This document shows, piece by piece, positions 8,465-20,112 of a DNA stretch of 64,000 nt (position 1 is the first letter of the stretch; each line of letters begins with the position of its first letter). Both the position numbers and the translations under genes were made by a program. The notes beneath the pieces were generated by a model, which searched no databases, was not told where the DNA came from, and saw only the letters and a program-made list of their open reading frames with translations. Origin of the DNA: Pseudomonas sp. HN11 (lineage in GTDB: Bacteria > Pseudomonadota > Gammaproteobacteria > Pseudomonadales > Pseudomonadaceae); contig NZ_CP089985.1 in the NCBI RefSeq assembly GCF_021390155.1, positions 6,093,501-6,157,500 on the forward strand, in the 5' to 3' direction.

Positions 8465-9862
8465 ATGACTACCGCAGCCCGCGTAGCCCCGACATTCCCC
8501 GACAGCATTTTTCGCGCCTATGACATTCGTGGCGTGGTGCCCAAGACCCTGACTGCCGAAACCGCCTACTGGATTGGCCGCGCCATCGGTTCCCAGAGCC
8601 TGGCCCAGGATGAGCCCAATGTTTCGGTCGGTCGAGACGGTCGTCTGTCCGGCCCGGAGTTGGTGGAACAACTGATCCAAGGCCTGGCCGATAGCGGTTG
8701 CCATGTCAGCGATGTGGGCCTGGTGCCGACGCCGGCGTTGTACTATGCCGCCAACGTCCTGGCCGGCAAATCCGGGGTGATGCTCACCGGCAGCCATAAC
8801 CCGTCGGACTACAACGGTTTCAAGATCGTCATCGCTGGCGATACTCTGGCCAACGAACAGATCCAGGCCCTGCACGACCGCCTGAAAAACAACGATCTGA
8901 CCAGCGGCAAGGGCACCATCACCAAAGTCGACATCCTGCAACGCTACTCTGATGAAATTACCCGTGACGTCAAACTCGCGCGCCGCCTCAAAGTGGTAGT
9001 GGACTGCGGCAACGGGGCGGCGGGCGTGATCGCCCCGCAGCTGCTCGAAGCGCTGAATTGCGAGGTGATTCCGTTGTTCTGTGAGGTGGACGGTAACTTC
9101 CCCAACCACCACCCGGACCCAGGCAAGCCGGAGAACCTGGTGGACCTGATCGCCAAGGTCAAGGAAACCGGGGCTGACGTCGGCCTGGCTTTCGACGGTG
9201 ACGGCGACCGCGTGGGCGTGGTGACCGAAACGGGCGAAATCGTGTTCCCGGACCGCCTGCTGATGCTGTTCGCCCGCGATGTGGTCGCGCGCAACCCTGG
9301 CGCCGAGATCATTTTCGACGTGAAGTGCACCCGCCGCCTCACCCCGCTGATCAAGGAATACGGCGGCCGTCCGTTAATGTGGAAGACCGGTCACTCGTTG
9401 ATCAAAAAGAAAATGAAGGAAACCGGTGCGCTGTTGGCCGGCGAAATGAGCGGTCACGTGTTCTTCAAGGAACGCTGGTTTGGCTTTGACGACGGTATTT
9501 ACAGCGCTGCGCGCCTGCTGGAGATCCTCAGCAAGGAAAAATCCACCGCCGAAGAGCTGTTCCAGACCTTCCCGAACGATATTTCTACGCCAGAGATCAA
9601 TATCCATGTGACCGAGGAGAGCAAATTCAGCATCATTGACGCACTGCACGATGCGCAATGGGGCGAAGGTGCCAACCTGACCACCATTGATGGTGTGCGA
9701 GTCGATTACGCCAAAGGCTGGGGCCTGGTTCGCGCGTCCAACACCACACCGGTGCTGGTCCTGCGTTTCGAGGCGGATACCGAGGCTGAGTTGCAGCGCA
9801 TCAAGGACGTGTTCCACGCCCAGTTGAAACGTGTTGCCCCTGATCTCCAATTACCGTTCTGA
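8465..9862 (+). CDS. algC: phosphomannomutase/phosphoglucomutase AlgC
   Basis: The protein is 465 residues, close to the P. aeruginosa AlgC catalytic core (463). It shows the family's landmarks: the FRAYDIRGVV opening, the phosphoserine loop GVMLTGSHNPSDYNGFK, the metal-binding DGDGDR loop in LAFDGDGDRVG and the sugar-binding GEMSGHVFF. It interconverts mannose-1/6-phosphate and glucose-1/6-phosphate, feeding alginate, lipopolysaccharide and rhamnolipid precursors. The start MTTAARVAP at 8465 is preferred over an in-frame ATG at 8447. A stop codon at 8423 rules out the long N-terminal extension annotated for some AlgC entries. It sits 19 bases before argB. Confidence 0.96.
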   Translation: MTTAARVAPTFPDSIFRAYDIRGVVPKTLTAETAYWIGRAIGSQSLAQDEPNVSVGRDGRLSGPELVEQLIQGLADSGCHVSDVGLVPTPALYYAANVLAGKSGVMLTGSHNPSDYNGFKIVIAGDTLANEQIQALHDRLKNNDLTSGKGTITKVDILQRYSDEITRDVKLARRLKVVVDCGNGAAGVIAPQLLEALNCEVIPLFCEVDGNFPNHHPDPGKPENLVDLIAKVKETGADVGLAFDGDGDRVGVVTETGEIVFPDRLLMLFARDVVARNPGAEIIFDVKCTRRLTPLIKEYGGRPLMWKTGHSLIKKKMKETGALLAGEMSGHVFFKERWFGFDDGIYSAARLLEILSKEKSTAEELFQTFPNDISTPEINIHVTEESKFSIIDALHDAQWGEGANLTTIDGVRVDYAKGWGLVRASNTTPVLVLRFEADTEAELQRIKDVFHAQLKRVAPDLQLPF

Positions 9863-9881
9863 TTTTTTACCGGAGCCCTGA

Positions 9882-10787
<906 letters not shown>

Positions 10788-10798
10788 ACGCCAGTAAA

Positions 10799-10838
10799 CA
10801 AAAGGCCCCGCTCAATCGGATTGAGCGGGGCCTTTTTT
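10799..10838. terminator. bidirectional terminator between argB and pyrE
   Basis: A 16-bp perfect stem (AAAGGCCCCGCTCAAT with its complement) and a 3-base CGG loop are followed by a T-run on the plus strand and, read from the other side, by TTTTGTTT on the minus strand. It can stop transcription of both convergent genes. Confidence 0.92.
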
Positions 10839-10851
10839 CATTGCCCGGCGA

Positions 10852-11499
10852 TTACTGAACGCCGAACTGCTCGCGGTACGCCTTCACCGCCGGCAGGTGT
10901 TGCTTGAGCTGCGGATCATCTTCCAGGAACTGCAGCACCTGGTTCAGCGACACGATGCTCACCACGGGAATGCCGAAATCGCGCTCGACTTCCTGGATGG
11001 CCGACAATTCACCATTGCCACGCTCCTGCCGGTTCAGCGCGATCAGCACGCCGGCAGCCTTGGCGCCGTCCTGGGAAGCGATTATCTGCATCACTTCGCG
11101 GATCGCAGTACCGGCGGTGATCACGTCGTCGATGATCAGCACGTCGCCCTTGAGCGGAGCCCCGACCAGGCTGCCACCTTCACCGTGAGCCTTGGCTTCC
11201 TTGCGGTTGAAGCACCACGGCAGGTCCTGCCCGTGATGTTCAGCCAGGGCCACAGCAGTCGCGGCGGCCAAGGGAATGCCTTTGTAGGCCGGGCCGAACA
11301 GGACGTCGAAGGGAATACCGCTTTCAACAATGGCGGCCGCATAGAAACGACCCAGCTGAGCCAGGGCCGATCCCGAGTTGAACAAGCCTGCATTGAAGAA
11401 GTACGGGCTGGTGCGCCCGGACTTCAAAGTGAACTCACCGAAGCGCAAAACGCCGCGATCGATGGCAAAACGAATGAAATCGCGTTGATACGCCTGCAT
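10852..11499 (-). CDS. pyrE: orotate phosphoribosyltransferase
   Basis: The protein is 215 residues, the usual length, starting [16 protein letters not shown]. The PRPP-binding motif [13 protein letters not shown] is present, as are the [11 protein letters not shown] region and a KAHGEGG flexible loop. It joins orotate and PRPP to form OMP in pyrimidine synthesis. The start at 11499 is chosen because homologues begin MQAYQ; a longer frame to 11520 adds seven residues without support. It converges with argB and is divergent from crc, with a perfect palindrome in the gap. Confidence 0.97.
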   Translation of the reverse strand: MQAYQRDFIRFAIDRGVLRFGEFTLKSGRTSPYFFNAGLFNSGSALAQLGRFYAAAIVESGIPFDVLFGPAYKGIPLAAATAVALAEHHGQDLPWCFNRKEAKAHGEGGSLVGAPLKGDVLIIDDVITAGTAIREVMQIIASQDGAKAAGVLIALNRQERGNGELSAIQEVERDFGIPVVSIVSLNQVLQFLEDDPQLKQHLPAVKAYREQFGVQ

Positions 11500-11543
11500 G
11501 AAAAAAGCCTCAGATACCACGGATTTAGCTAATTAGGTAGACG

Positions 11544-11560
11544 GCGTGTATCATACACGC
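11544..11560. promoter_or_regulatory. perfect palindrome in the pyrE-crc promoter region
   Basis: GCGTGTA, TCA, TACACGC: a perfect 7-bp inverted repeat around a 3-base centre, lying 22 bases upstream of the crc start and 45 bases upstream of pyrE. The central TATCAT resembles a -10 box on the plus strand. It could be an operator or simply a short hairpin; no regulator is assigned. Confidence 0.45.
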
Positions 11561-11581
11561 ACGCGATTTTTGGGGCCATTT

Positions 11582-12361
11582 ATGCGGATCATCAGTGTGA
11601 ACGTTAATGGTATTCAGGCTGCAGTCGAGCGTGGTTTGCTCAGTTGGCTGCAAGCCCAGAATGCCGACGTCATCTGCCTGCAGGATACCCGCGCCTCCGC
11701 CTTTGAACTGGACGACCCAGCCTTCCAACTGGATGGCTACTTCCTTTATGCCTGCGATGCCGAAGTGCCCACCCAAGGTGGCGTGGCTTTGTATTCGCGG
11801 TTGCAACCCAAGGCGGTCATCAGCGGCCTCGGCTTCGAGACAGCCGACCGCTACGGGCGCTACCTGCAAGCCGATTTCGATAAGGTCAGCATCGCGACCT
11901 TGCTGCTTCCTTCGGGGCAGAACGGCGATGAAGACTTGAACCAGAAGTTCAAGCTAATGGACGATTTCGCCCGTTACCTGGATAAACAGCGACGCAAACG
12001 TCGCGAGTACATTTATTGTGGCTCGCTGTACGTGGCGCAACAGAAGCTGGATATCAAGAACTGGCGCGACAGCCAGCAATCACCGGGCTTCCTGGCGCCG
12101 GAACGGGCCTGGATGGACGAGATTGTCGGCAACATGGGCTATGTGGATGCCCTGCGCGAAGTCAGCCGCGAAGGTGACCAGTACAGCTGGTGGCCGGATA
12201 ACGAACAGGCTGAGATGCTTAACCTGGGCTGGCGTTTCGACTACCAGTTGCTGACCCCAGGTCTGCGCCGGTTCGTTCGTAGCGCACGCCTGCCGCGCCA
12301 GCCACGCTTCTCGCAACACGCGCCGCTGATCGTGGACTACGACTGGACACTGACCATCTGA
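11582..12361 (+). CDS. crc: catabolite repression control protein Crc
   Basis: The protein is 259 residues, the exact length of P. aeruginosa Crc, and has the exonuclease III/EEP fold. The start MRIISVNVNGIQ at 11582 is preferred over the upstream ATG at 11546. Compared with exonuclease III, the catalytic Glu of the LQET motif is Asp here (LQDTRA), and the GDxN motif is replaced by GSLY, so key nuclease residues are missing. This fits the established view that Crc is not a nuclease but a partner of Hfq that represses translation of catabolic mRNAs. It is divergent from pyrE, as in other Pseudomonas. Confidence 0.97.
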   Translation: MRIISVNVNGIQAAVERGLLSWLQAQNADVICLQDTRASAFELDDPAFQLDGYFLYACDAEVPTQGGVALYSRLQPKAVISGLGFETADRYGRYLQADFDKVSIATLLLPSGQNGDEDLNQKFKLMDDFARYLDKQRRKRREYIYCGSLYVAQQKLDIKNWRDSQQSPGFLAPERAWMDEIVGNMGYVDALREVSREGDQYSWWPDNEQAEMLNLGWRFDYQLLTPGLRRFVRSARLPRQPRFSQHAPLIVDYDWTLTI

Positions 12362-12375
12362 GGTCTTTTTCCAGG

Positions 12376-12411
12376 CACAAAAAAACCGACATTGCTGTCG
12401 GTTTTTTTGTG
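12376..12411. terminator. bidirectional terminator between crc and the DUF4870 gene
   Basis: A 15-bp stem (CACAAAAAAACCGAC and its complement) surrounds a 6-base ATTGCT loop with T-runs on both strands. It lies between two convergent genes and should stop both transcripts. Confidence 0.92.
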
Positions 12412-12418
12412 GTGTTCA

Positions 12419-12790
12419 TTATTTGATCAGGCGCCAGGTCAAGGGGTAGCGATAAACAATCCCCTTGTTGGCCTTGATGCTGCCAATGATGGTCAGCACC
12501 ACCGTGGTGATCGCCAGGGCAACCATCAGGAAAAAACCAATCACCGCGAAAGCCAGCACAATGCAAGCTATCCAAGCGATGGCTACAGTGATCTGGAAAT
12601 TCAGCGCCTCTTTGCCCTGATCATCAATGAACGGGTCCACTTCTTTCTTCATCTGCCACAAGATCAGTGGCCCCACGACACTGCCAAACGGGAACACGAA
12701 GCCCAGAAACGCCGCGAGATGGCACAACATTGCCCCCTGGCGCACTTCGTAGGAAGGCGTAGGCACCGGCATTTGGCTGCTGTCATTCAT
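12419..12790 (-). CDS. DUF4870 domain membrane protein
   Basis: The 123-residue protein has three likely membrane segments: residues about 28-50 (HLAAFLGFVFPFGSVVGPLI), about 65-90 and about 92-115, with the charged sequence KKEVDPFIDDQGKEALNFQ between the first two. This layout matches the DUF4870 (Tic20-like) family of small inner-membrane proteins of unknown function. It lies 22 bases downstream of rph on the same strand and may be co-transcribed with it. Nothing in the sequence reveals a substrate. Confidence 0.85.
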   Translation of the reverse strand: MNDSSQMPVPTPSYEVRQGAMLCHLAAFLGFVFPFGSVVGPLILWQMKKEVDPFIDDQGKEALNFQITVAIAWIACIVLAFAVIGFFLMVALAITTVVLTIIGSIKANKGIVYRYPLTWRLIK

Positions 12791-12812
12791 AGCGTTTCTC
12801 CTTGAGACGAGC

Positions 12813-13535
12813 TCAGTCAGCCAGTGCGGCGTTCTGCAGCTCGAAGATTTCGGTCATGCCTTTCTGGGCCAGGGCCAGCATGGCGTTCAGCTCGGCCGGC
12901 TGGAATGGCGCGCCCTCGGCGGTGCCCTGTACTTCGATGAAACCACCGGTGCTGGTCATGACCACGTTCAGGTCAGTCTCGGCGGCCGAGTCTTCCAGGT
13001 AGTCCAGGTCCAGCACAGGCTCGCCCTGGTACATGCCTACCGACACAGCGGCGATCATCTGCTTGAGCGGGTCACCGCCCTTCAGGCCGCCACGCTTCTT
13101 GATCACTTTGAGTGCGTCAACCAGGGCCACCATGGCGCCGGTGATGGACGCGGTACGGGTGCCGCCGTCGGCCTGGATCACGTCGCAGTCGACGTAGAGG
13201 GTGACATCGCCCAGCTTGGACATGTCCAGGGCGGCGCGCAGGGAGCGACCAATCAGGCGCTGGATTTCCAGGGTACGGCCGCCCTGCTTGCCACGGCTGG
13301 CTTCACGCTGGTTACGCTCGCCGGTGGCACGCGGCAGCATGCCGTACTCGGCGGTCAACCAACCCTGGCCCTGGCCTTTGAGGAAACGCGGCACGCCGTT
13401 TTCGACGCTGACGGTGCAGATGACCTTGGTATCGCCAAACTCGACCAGTACAGACCCCTCGGCGTGTTTGGTGTAGTTGCGGGTGATGCGGATCGAGCGG
13501 AGCTGATCGGCAGCGCGACCACTTGGACGTTTCAT
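12813..13535 (-). CDS. rph: ribonuclease PH
   Basis: The 240-residue protein is full length, beginning [17 protein letters not shown]. It carries the conserved phosphorolytic core: [45 protein letters not shown] within the RNA and phosphate-binding region, and the [18 protein letters not shown] active-site segment. RNase PH trims the 3' ends of tRNA precursors by phosphorolysis, working as a hexamer in the cytoplasm. It is divergent from yicC, as in many gamma-proteobacteria, and is probably transcribed together with the downstream DUF4870 gene. Confidence 0.98.
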   Translation of the reverse strand: MKRPSGRAADQLRSIRITRNYTKHAEGSVLVEFGDTKVICTVSVENGVPRFLKGQGQGWLTAEYGMLPRATGERNQREASRGKQGGRTLEIQRLIGRSLRAALDMSKLGDVTLYVDCDVIQADGGTRTASITGAMVALVDALKVIKKRGGLKGGDPLKQMIAAVSVGMYQGEPVLDLDYLEDSAAETDLNVVMTSTGGFIEVQGTAEGAPFQPAELNAMLALAQKGMTEIFELQNAALAD

Positions 13536-13720
13536 AGGGAGACACCTGTACTGAGGACGAAAAACTGCCGAGCATTATAGAGCCGCGAGCCGATTCGGGG
13601 CACTGCTAAAAAATCCGGTTACGAATGCTCGGGTTTGGGCGTGTCCGCCCCACTGCGCTACAATCCTGCGCCTTCTTAATCATCAGCCCGTGTTTTCGGG
13701 CTGCAACGCGAGGTACCTCC

Positions 13721-15215
<1,495 letters not shown>

Positions 15216-15226
15216 TTGGCTCTTCC

Positions 15227-15271
15227 CAAAACCGCTGCAAGGGCTTTAAATTGGCACTTGTAGCGGTTTTG
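15227..15271 (+). terminator. long hairpin after gmk
   Basis: A 15-bp stem with one mismatch, CAAAACCGCTGCAAG against CTTGTAGCGGTTTTG, with a 15-base loop, starting 11 bases after the gmk stop. Repeats containing AAAACCGCT occur in many Pseudomonas intergenic regions; here it may act as a processing or termination signal. Confidence 0.6.
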
Positions 15272-15283
15272 CGAGGGCCTGCG

Positions 15284-15319
15284 AAAAATCAGCGCTTCCC
15301 TAAACGCTGGTGATTTTTT
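15284..15319 (+). terminator. second hairpin with T-run between gmk and rpoZ
   Basis: CAGCG pairs with CGCTG, extended by an A-run and T-run, with a small bulge. It is followed by six T residues. Together with the preceding hairpin it probably ends the yicC-gmk transcript, so that rpoZ is transcribed from its own promoter. Confidence 0.6.
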
Positions 15320-15382
15320 AAACTGTTCAGTCCGCTCGCCCAACCGGGCAGCGCGCATCTTGCATTCGCTCCGAGGAATACC

Positions 15383-15646
15383 ATGGCCCGCGTAACCGTT
15401 GAAGACTGCCTAGAACACGTGGATAACCGCTTTGAGCTGGTCATGCTCTCTACCAAGCGTGCCCGTCAACTGGCCACTGGCGGCAAAGAGCCTCTGGTCC
15501 AGTGGGAAAACGACAAGCCGACTGTAGTCGCCCTGCGTGAAATCGCAGAAGGCCTGATGAGCTACGAGTTCATCGCCAACGCCGAGATCGTTGAAGACGA
15601 ACCGCTGTTTGCAGCGTTCGAGGATGAGTCCAACGAGGCCGTCTAA
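15383..15646 (+). CDS. rpoZ: DNA-directed RNA polymerase omega subunit
   Basis: The 87-residue protein begins [21 protein letters not shown], the conserved start of omega, and continues with [14 protein letters not shown] and [12 protein letters not shown]. Omega folds the C-terminus of the beta-prime subunit and forms one of the two ppGpp sites on RNA polymerase. Its location just ahead of spoT, as in many gamma-proteobacteria, puts the ppGpp target and the ppGpp-metabolising enzyme together. The ribosome site GAGGAA lies just before the start. Confidence 0.98.
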   Translation: MARVTVEDCLEHVDNRFELVMLSTKRARQLATGGKEPLVQWENDKPTVVALREIAEGLMSYEFIANAEIVEDEPLFAAFEDESNEAV

Positions 15647-15706
15647 GCCTATGCCTGGTCGACGTAGCACGGCGCGGGGTCACAGCCAACGGCAGGAGTT
15701 CACACT

Positions 15707-17812
15707 TTGCCGAGCATAGACGCCCTCGCCGATCGCTTATCGGCCTACCTCGGCCCAGACCAGGTCAACCTGGTCCGTCGAGCGTACTTCTACGCCGAAC
15801 AAGCCCACGACGGCCAACGCCGCCGCAGCGGCGAGGCGTATGTCACCCATCCTCTTGCGGTGGCAAACATTCTTGCCGACATGCACATGGACCATCAAAG
15901 CCTGATGGCCGCGATGCTGCATGACGTGATCGAAGACACCGGCATCGCCAAGGAAGCGCTCAGCGCGCAATTTGGCGAAACCGTGGCCGAACTGGTCGAC
16001 GGGGTCAGCAAACTGACCCAGATGAATTTCGAGACCAAGGCCGAAGCCCAGGCGGAAAACTTCCAGAAGATGGCCATGGCCATGGCCCGCGATATCCGGG
16101 TAATCCTGGTCAAGCTGGCCGACCGGCTGCATAACATGCGCACGCTGGAAGTGCTGTCCGGCGAGAAACGCCGGCGCATCGCCAAGGAAACCCTGGAAAT
16201 CTACGCGCCCATTGCCAATCGGCTGGGCATGCACGCCATTCGTATCGAATTCGAAGACCTCGGCTTCAAAGCCATGCACCCGATGCGTTCGGCGCGCATC
16301 TACCAGGCGGTCAAGCGTGCGCGGGGCAACCGCAAGGAAATCGTCAACAAGATCGAAGAGTCGCTGAGCCATTGCCTGGCGATCGACGAGATCGAAGGCG
16401 AAGTCAGCGGCCGGCAGAAGCACATCTACGGCATTTACAAGAAGATGCGCGGCAAGCGCCGGGCTTTCAACGAGATCATGGACGTCTATGCGTTCCGGAT
16501 CATCGTCGACAAAGTCGACACCTGCTACCGCGTGCTGGGCGCTGTACATAATTTGTACAAACCCTTACCGGGGCGCTTCAAGGATTACATCGCGATCCCC
16601 AAGGCCAACGGCTACCAGTCGCTGCATACCACGCTGTTTGGTATGCACGGGGTGCCGATCGAGATCCAGATTCGCACACGCGAAATGGAAGAGATGGCCA
16701 ACAACGGCATCGCCGCCCATTGGCTGTACAAATCCAGCGGGGACGAGCAGCCAAAAGGCACCCATGCCCGCGCCCGCCAGTGGGTCAAGGGCGTGCTGGA
16801 AATGCAGCAACGTGCCGGCAACTCCCTCGAATTTATTGAAAGTGTGAAGATCGACCTGTTCCCGGACGAGGTCTACGTGTTCACGCCCAAAGGCCGGATC
16901 ATGGAGCTGCCCAAAGGCTCCACGGCGGTCGACTTCGCCTACGCCGTGCACACTGACGTGGGCAACAGCTGCATTGCCTGTCGGATCAATCGTCGCCTCG
17001 CGCCGCTGTCCGAGCCGCTGCAAAGCGGCTCCACGGTCGAGATCGTCAGCGCACCGGGCGCACGCCCGAACCCGGCCTGGCTGAACTTCGTGGTCACCGG
17101 CAAGGCGCGCACGCACATCCGTCACGCGCTCAAGCTGCAACGCCGTTCCGAGTCCATCAGCCTGGGCGAACGCCTGCTGAACAAGGTGCTCAACGGTTTC
17201 GACAGCGCCCTGGACAAGATTCCTACAGAGCGTGTGCAAGCGATGCTCCACGAGTATCGCCAGGAAACCATCGAAGACCTGCTGGAAGATATAGGTTTGG
17301 GCAACCGCATGGCCTACGTGGTCGCCCGTCGCCTGCTCGGCGAAGGCGAACAGTTGCCCAGCCCCGAAGGCCCGCTGGCGATTCGCGGCACCGAAGGCCT
17401 GGTGCTCAGCTACGCCAAGTGCTGCACGCCAATCCCGGGCGATCCGATTGTCGGCCACTTGTCGGCGGGCAAGGGCATGGTCGTACACCTGGACAACTGC
17501 CGCAATATCACCGAAATCCGCCACAACCCGGAAAAATGCATCCAGCTCTCATGGGCCAAGGATGTCACCGGCGAATTCAACGTCGAGCTGAGGGTGGAGC
17601 TGGAGCATCAGCGTGGCCTCATCGCCCTGCTCGCCAGCAGTGTCAACGCGGCCGACGGCAATATCGAAAAAATCAGCATGGACGAGCGCGATGGTCGCAT
17701 CAGCGTGGTCCAGTTGGTGGTCAGCGTTCACGACCGCGTGCACCTGGCCCGCGTGATCAAGAAACTGCGTGCCTTGACGGGTGTGATCCGCATCACTCGC
17801 ATGCGCGCCTAA
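15707..17812 (+). CDS. spoT: bifunctional (p)ppGpp synthetase/hydrolase SpoT
   Basis: The 701-residue protein has the full long-RSH layout: an HD hydrolase domain with [11 protein letters not shown] (about 63-75) and [11 protein letters not shown], a RelA/SpoT synthetase domain with [20 protein letters not shown] (about 285-310), a TGS domain ([17 protein letters not shown], about 400-420), a helical and zinc-finger-like region with [12 protein letters not shown], and a C-terminal ACT domain. It makes and breaks ppGpp in response to starvation. The start is an unusual TTG at 15707, supported by GGCAGGAG upstream and by the conserved opening [11 protein letters not shown]; no ATG or GTG fits. 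It is followed closely by ridA. Confidence 0.97.
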   Translation: MPSIDALADRLSAYLGPDQVNLVRRAYFYAEQAHDGQRRRSGEAYVTHPLAVANILADMHMDHQSLMAAMLHDVIEDTGIAKEALSAQFGETVAELVDGVSKLTQMNFETKAEAQAENFQKMAMAMARDIRVILVKLADRLHNMRTLEVLSGEKRRRIAKETLEIYAPIANRLGMHAIRIEFEDLGFKAMHPMRSARIYQAVKRARGNRKEIVNKIEESLSHCLAIDEIEGEVSGRQKHIYGIYKKMRGKRRAFNEIMDVYAFRIIVDKVDTCYRVLGAVHNLYKPLPGRFKDYIAIPKANGYQSLHTTLFGMHGVPIEIQIRTREMEEMANNGIAAHWLYKSSGDEQPKGTHARARQWVKGVLEMQQRAGNSLEFIESVKIDLFPDEVYVFTPKGRIMELPKGSTAVDFAYAVHTDVGNSCIACRINRRLAPLSEPLQSGSTVEIVSAPGARPNPAWLNFVVTGKARTHIRHALKLQRRSESISLGERLLNKVLNGFDSALDKIPTERVQAMLHEYRQETIEDLLEDIGLGNRMAYVVARRLLGEGEQLPSPEGPLAIRGTEGLVLSYAKCCTPIPGDPIVGHLSAGKGMVVHLDNCRNITEIRHNPEKCIQLSWAKDVTGEFNVELRVELEHQRGLIALLASSVNAADGNIEKISMDERDGRISVVQLVVSVHDRVHLARVIKKLRALTGVIRITRMRA

Positions 17813-17834
17813 GCCACATTACAAGGAGTCATTC

Positions 17835-18215
17835 ATGACCAAGACTGTTATCACCAGCGACAAGGCCCCAGCCGCCATCGGCACCTACTCCCAGGCGATC
17901 AAGGCAGGCAACACCGTCTACATGTCCGGCCAGATCCCGCTGGACCCAAAGACCATGGAACTGGTGGAAGGCTTCGAAGCACAGACCGTACAGGTCTTCG
18001 AAAACCTCAAGTCCGTGGCAGAAGCTGCCGGCGGCTCGTTCAAGGACATCGTCAAGCTGAACATCTTCCTGACCGACCTGAGCCACTTCGCCAAGGTCAA
18101 CGAGATCATGGGCAAGTACTTCGAACAACCGTACCCAGCCCGTGCCGCCATCGGCGTTGCCGCTCTGCCAAAGGGTGCGCAGGTTGAGATGGACGCGATT
18201 CTGGTCATCGAGTAA
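17835..18215 (+). CDS. ridA: RidA family 2-iminobutanoate/2-iminopropanoate deaminase
   Basis: The 126-residue protein is a full-length RidA/YjgF/YER057c member: it starts [21 protein letters not shown], has [11 protein letters not shown], and near the end [23 protein letters not shown], containing the conserved Arg that binds the substrate carboxylate. RidA hydrolyses reactive imine products made by PLP enzymes such as threonine dehydratase. It lies 22 bases after spoT with a strong AAGGAG ribosome site, and a GC-rich hairpin follows. Confidence 0.96.
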   Translation: MTKTVITSDKAPAAIGTYSQAIKAGNTVYMSGQIPLDPKTMELVEGFEAQTVQVFENLKSVAEAAGGSFKDIVKLNIFLTDLSHFAKVNEIMGKYFEQPYPARAAIGVAALPKGAQVEMDAILVIE

Positions 18216-18221
18216 AACACC

Positions 18222-18247
18222 CGGCGCAGTCCCCATAGGCTGCGCCG
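18222..18247 (+). terminator. hairpin after ridA
   Basis: Perfect 8-bp stem CGGCGCAG/CTGCGCCG with a 10-base loop, seven bases after the ridA stop, followed at a short distance by CGTTTT. Probably the end of the spoT-ridA transcript. Confidence 0.65.
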
Positions 18248-18268
18248 ACTTCGTTTTAAAAGGATTTC

Positions 18269-19015
18269 ATGATGCGCAAAGCGCTTGTAGCCTCATCACT
18301 GCTCGCCCTGTTACTAGGCGGATGCGCCAGCGACCCTGCCGACCTGGATGTGAGCGGCACCTGGATCAACCAGGTCGCCATTGATGCGGCAGCCAAAGGC
18401 GGCCCTTTGCGTGAAGCCCTGCAAAGCTTTGGACCGAACCTCGAGTGGGAGGTGAATACCAAGGCCTCGCAGGCGCGCTACTACAACGGTTTTGAAGTAG
18501 CCGAAGGCAAGTTGCTGGGTGAAAAGTCCGGCGCCTGGAGCGTGGACTTCTACGGCAGCTCCGCCACCGAACTCAAGCGCAAACGCAAACAGCTGCTGCA
18601 AGTGGCCAACGACAACGAACCTGAACAGCTGTTTGCTCGCCCCAAAGAGCCCGCGCCTGACGGTGCGCCTATCGGCGCCAACTTCGAGCGCGCGCTGTAC
18701 GCGGCCTACATGGGCGGCGACTGGAAGATCGCCGACGGCTTCGGCAGCGGCGCCATCGTGCAGTTCCAGGCAAACGGCAAGGTTGCCGGCCTGCCCAATG
18801 TCGATCAGTACTCGCTGTGCCTGGCGGGCGATTGCGCGTCCATGAGCGGCGGCTACGACAGCATCTGGCTGCAATTGAATGGCCAGGGCAATCCGTGGAT
18901 CTTTACCCGCAAGGGTAAGCAACTGGAGATCTTCCAAGCGATCAACACCGCACAGGCGGATGAAGTGCCTTCGTTTACGCCAGGACCACGCCAATGGCTG
19001 CTTGAAAAGCAATAA
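18269..19015 (+). CDS. hypothetical lipoprotein
   Basis: The 248-residue protein has a lipoprotein signal peptide (MRKALVASSLLALLLGGC) with a lipobox LGGC, followed by ASDPADLD. An Asp at +2 would be an inner-membrane retention signal, but here +2 is Ala, so outer-membrane sorting is expected. The mature part shows no domain I recognise; it contains VSGTWINQV, GGDWKIADGFGSGAIVQFQANGKVAGLPN and a single pair of cysteines (CLAGDC) that could form a disulphide. It resembles META/lipocalin-like small-molecule folds only vaguely. Either of two adjacent ATG codons (18269, 18272) could be the start. It stands alone between two hairpins. Confidence 0.8.
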   Translation: MMRKALVASSLLALLLGGCASDPADLDVSGTWINQVAIDAAAKGGPLREALQSFGPNLEWEVNTKASQARYYNGFEVAEGKLLGEKSGAWSVDFYGSSATELKRKRKQLLQVANDNEPEQLFARPKEPAPDGAPIGANFERALYAAYMGGDWKIADGFGSGAIVQFQANGKVAGLPNVDQYSLCLAGDCASMSGGYDSIWLQLNGQGNPWIFTRKGKQLEIFQAINTAQADEVPSFTPGPRQWLLEKQ

Positions 19016-19033
19016 GCAGCCGAACGCGTATCC

Positions 19034-19065
19034 CAATGTGGGAGCTAGCCCGCTTCCACATTTTT
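19034..19065. repeat. REP-like GTGGGAGC hairpin
   Basis: AATGTGGGAGC pairs with GCTTCCACATT with one mismatch, around a short loop, and is followed by a T-run. The GTGGGAGC...GCTCCCAC type of repeat is widespread in Pseudomonas genomes, and two more copies lie at 47890-47917 and 54584-54619. It sits between convergent genes and probably works as a terminator. Confidence 0.65.
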
Positions 19066-19074
19066 CACCGGATT

Positions 19075-19926
19075 TCAGCCTTTCAGGATCGCCGCGTAGC
19101 CTTCGCGGTAAGTTGGGTAAGTCGGCGTCCAGCCCAAAGCCTTGGCCCGGGCATTGCTGCACTGCTTGCTGCCGGCACGACGCACACTGGCGTCCTCGGA
19201 CCACTCCGTCACACCCAGATACTCGCGCAACCACGCCACTACTTCCGCCAGTGGCGCAGGCGCATCGTCAACGCCGATGTAGACCTTGTCCAGCGAACCA
19301 CCCTGCTCCACATGTCGCAACAAAAACGCCAGCAAACCCGCTGCATCTTCCGCATGAATGCGGTTGCCATATAAAGGTGGGTCGATTGCCACCCGATAGC
19401 CCTGGCGGACCTGACTCAGCAGCCATTCGCGACCGGGACCATATATACCGGTGAGGCGCACGATGCTGGCCGGGAACCCGCTATTGAGCGCCACTTGCTC
19501 GGCTTCCAGCATCACCTGCCCGGAATACCCCTTCGCTTGAGTCTCGGACGTTTCGTCGACCCACTCACCATTTTGCTGCCCGTAGACACTGCTGCTGGAT
19601 ACAAACAGCAGGTGCTTCGGCTCCTGGCCGTAATCGCCCAGCCACTCCAGCACATGTTTCAGCCCTTCTACGTAAGCGGCACGATAGCCTGCCTCGTCAT
19701 GGTCAGTCGCAGCCGCGCAGTACACCAGGTAATCCACCCCGCCAATCGGCCAGGTGTCAGGGCAATCTTTCTTGAACAGGTCGCCGGCGATGCCGATCAC
19801 TCCGTCGGGCAGCCGCGAAATATCACGACGCAGGCCATGGACCTCCCATTTCGAGGCGAGCAATTGGCTGGCCAGCCGACTCCCCACATCGCCACATCCG
19901 GCAATCACAACAGAAGGCGCTGACAT
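19075..19926 (-). CDS. SDR-family NAD(P)-dependent oxidoreductase/epimerase-like protein
   Basis: The 283-residue protein begins MSAPSVVIAGCGDVGSRLASQL, a Rossmann-type nucleotide-binding loop (GCGDVG), and has the extended-SDR features HLLFVSSSSVYGQQ and later RLTGIYGPGREW and NRIHAEDAAGLL. The catalytic YxxxK of ordinary SDR enzymes is not clear. It resembles the YeeZ group of atypical extended SDRs, whose reactions are unknown. The ATG at 19926 is chosen because GGAG lies 7 bases before it; a GTG one codon upstream is less well spaced. It is divergent from exbB. Confidence 0.85.
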   Translation of the reverse strand: MSAPSVVIAGCGDVGSRLASQLLASKWEVHGLRRDISRLPDGVIGIAGDLFKKDCPDTWPIGGVDYLVYCAAATDHDEAGYRAAYVEGLKHVLEWLGDYGQEPKHLLFVSSSSVYGQQNGEWVDETSETQAKGYSGQVMLEAEQVALNSGFPASIVRLTGIYGPGREWLLSQVRQGYRVAIDPPLYGNRIHAEDAAGLLAFLLRHVEQGGSLDKVYIGVDDAPAPLAEVVAWLREYLGVTEWSEDASVRRAGSKQCSNARAKALGWTPTYPTYREGYAAILKG

Positions 19927-20112
19927 CACAAAACTCCGTACGGAAAGGTCTAGGTTAGCCCTCGCGGGTGACCGACGGCCAGAAAAAGCACAAATAAAGT
20001 TACTGTATTACTTCTGTTAACAAGAATTACTTGCAATAATAACCGCCCATTTGTCCTCGACCCCTGGGTCTGGAAGGACGATCACTCATTTTTTTACTCA
20101 GGTCCGGCCAGC

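Noticed and set aside
8282..9112. 276-codon minus-strand frame across the algC upstream region
   Set aside because: Most of it is antisense to algC and the translation has no recognisable feature.
20022..20045. possible Fur box upstream of exbB
   Set aside because: The best window matches only about 9 of 19 bases of the Fur consensus, too weak to list, although iron control of exbB-exbD-tonB would be expected.
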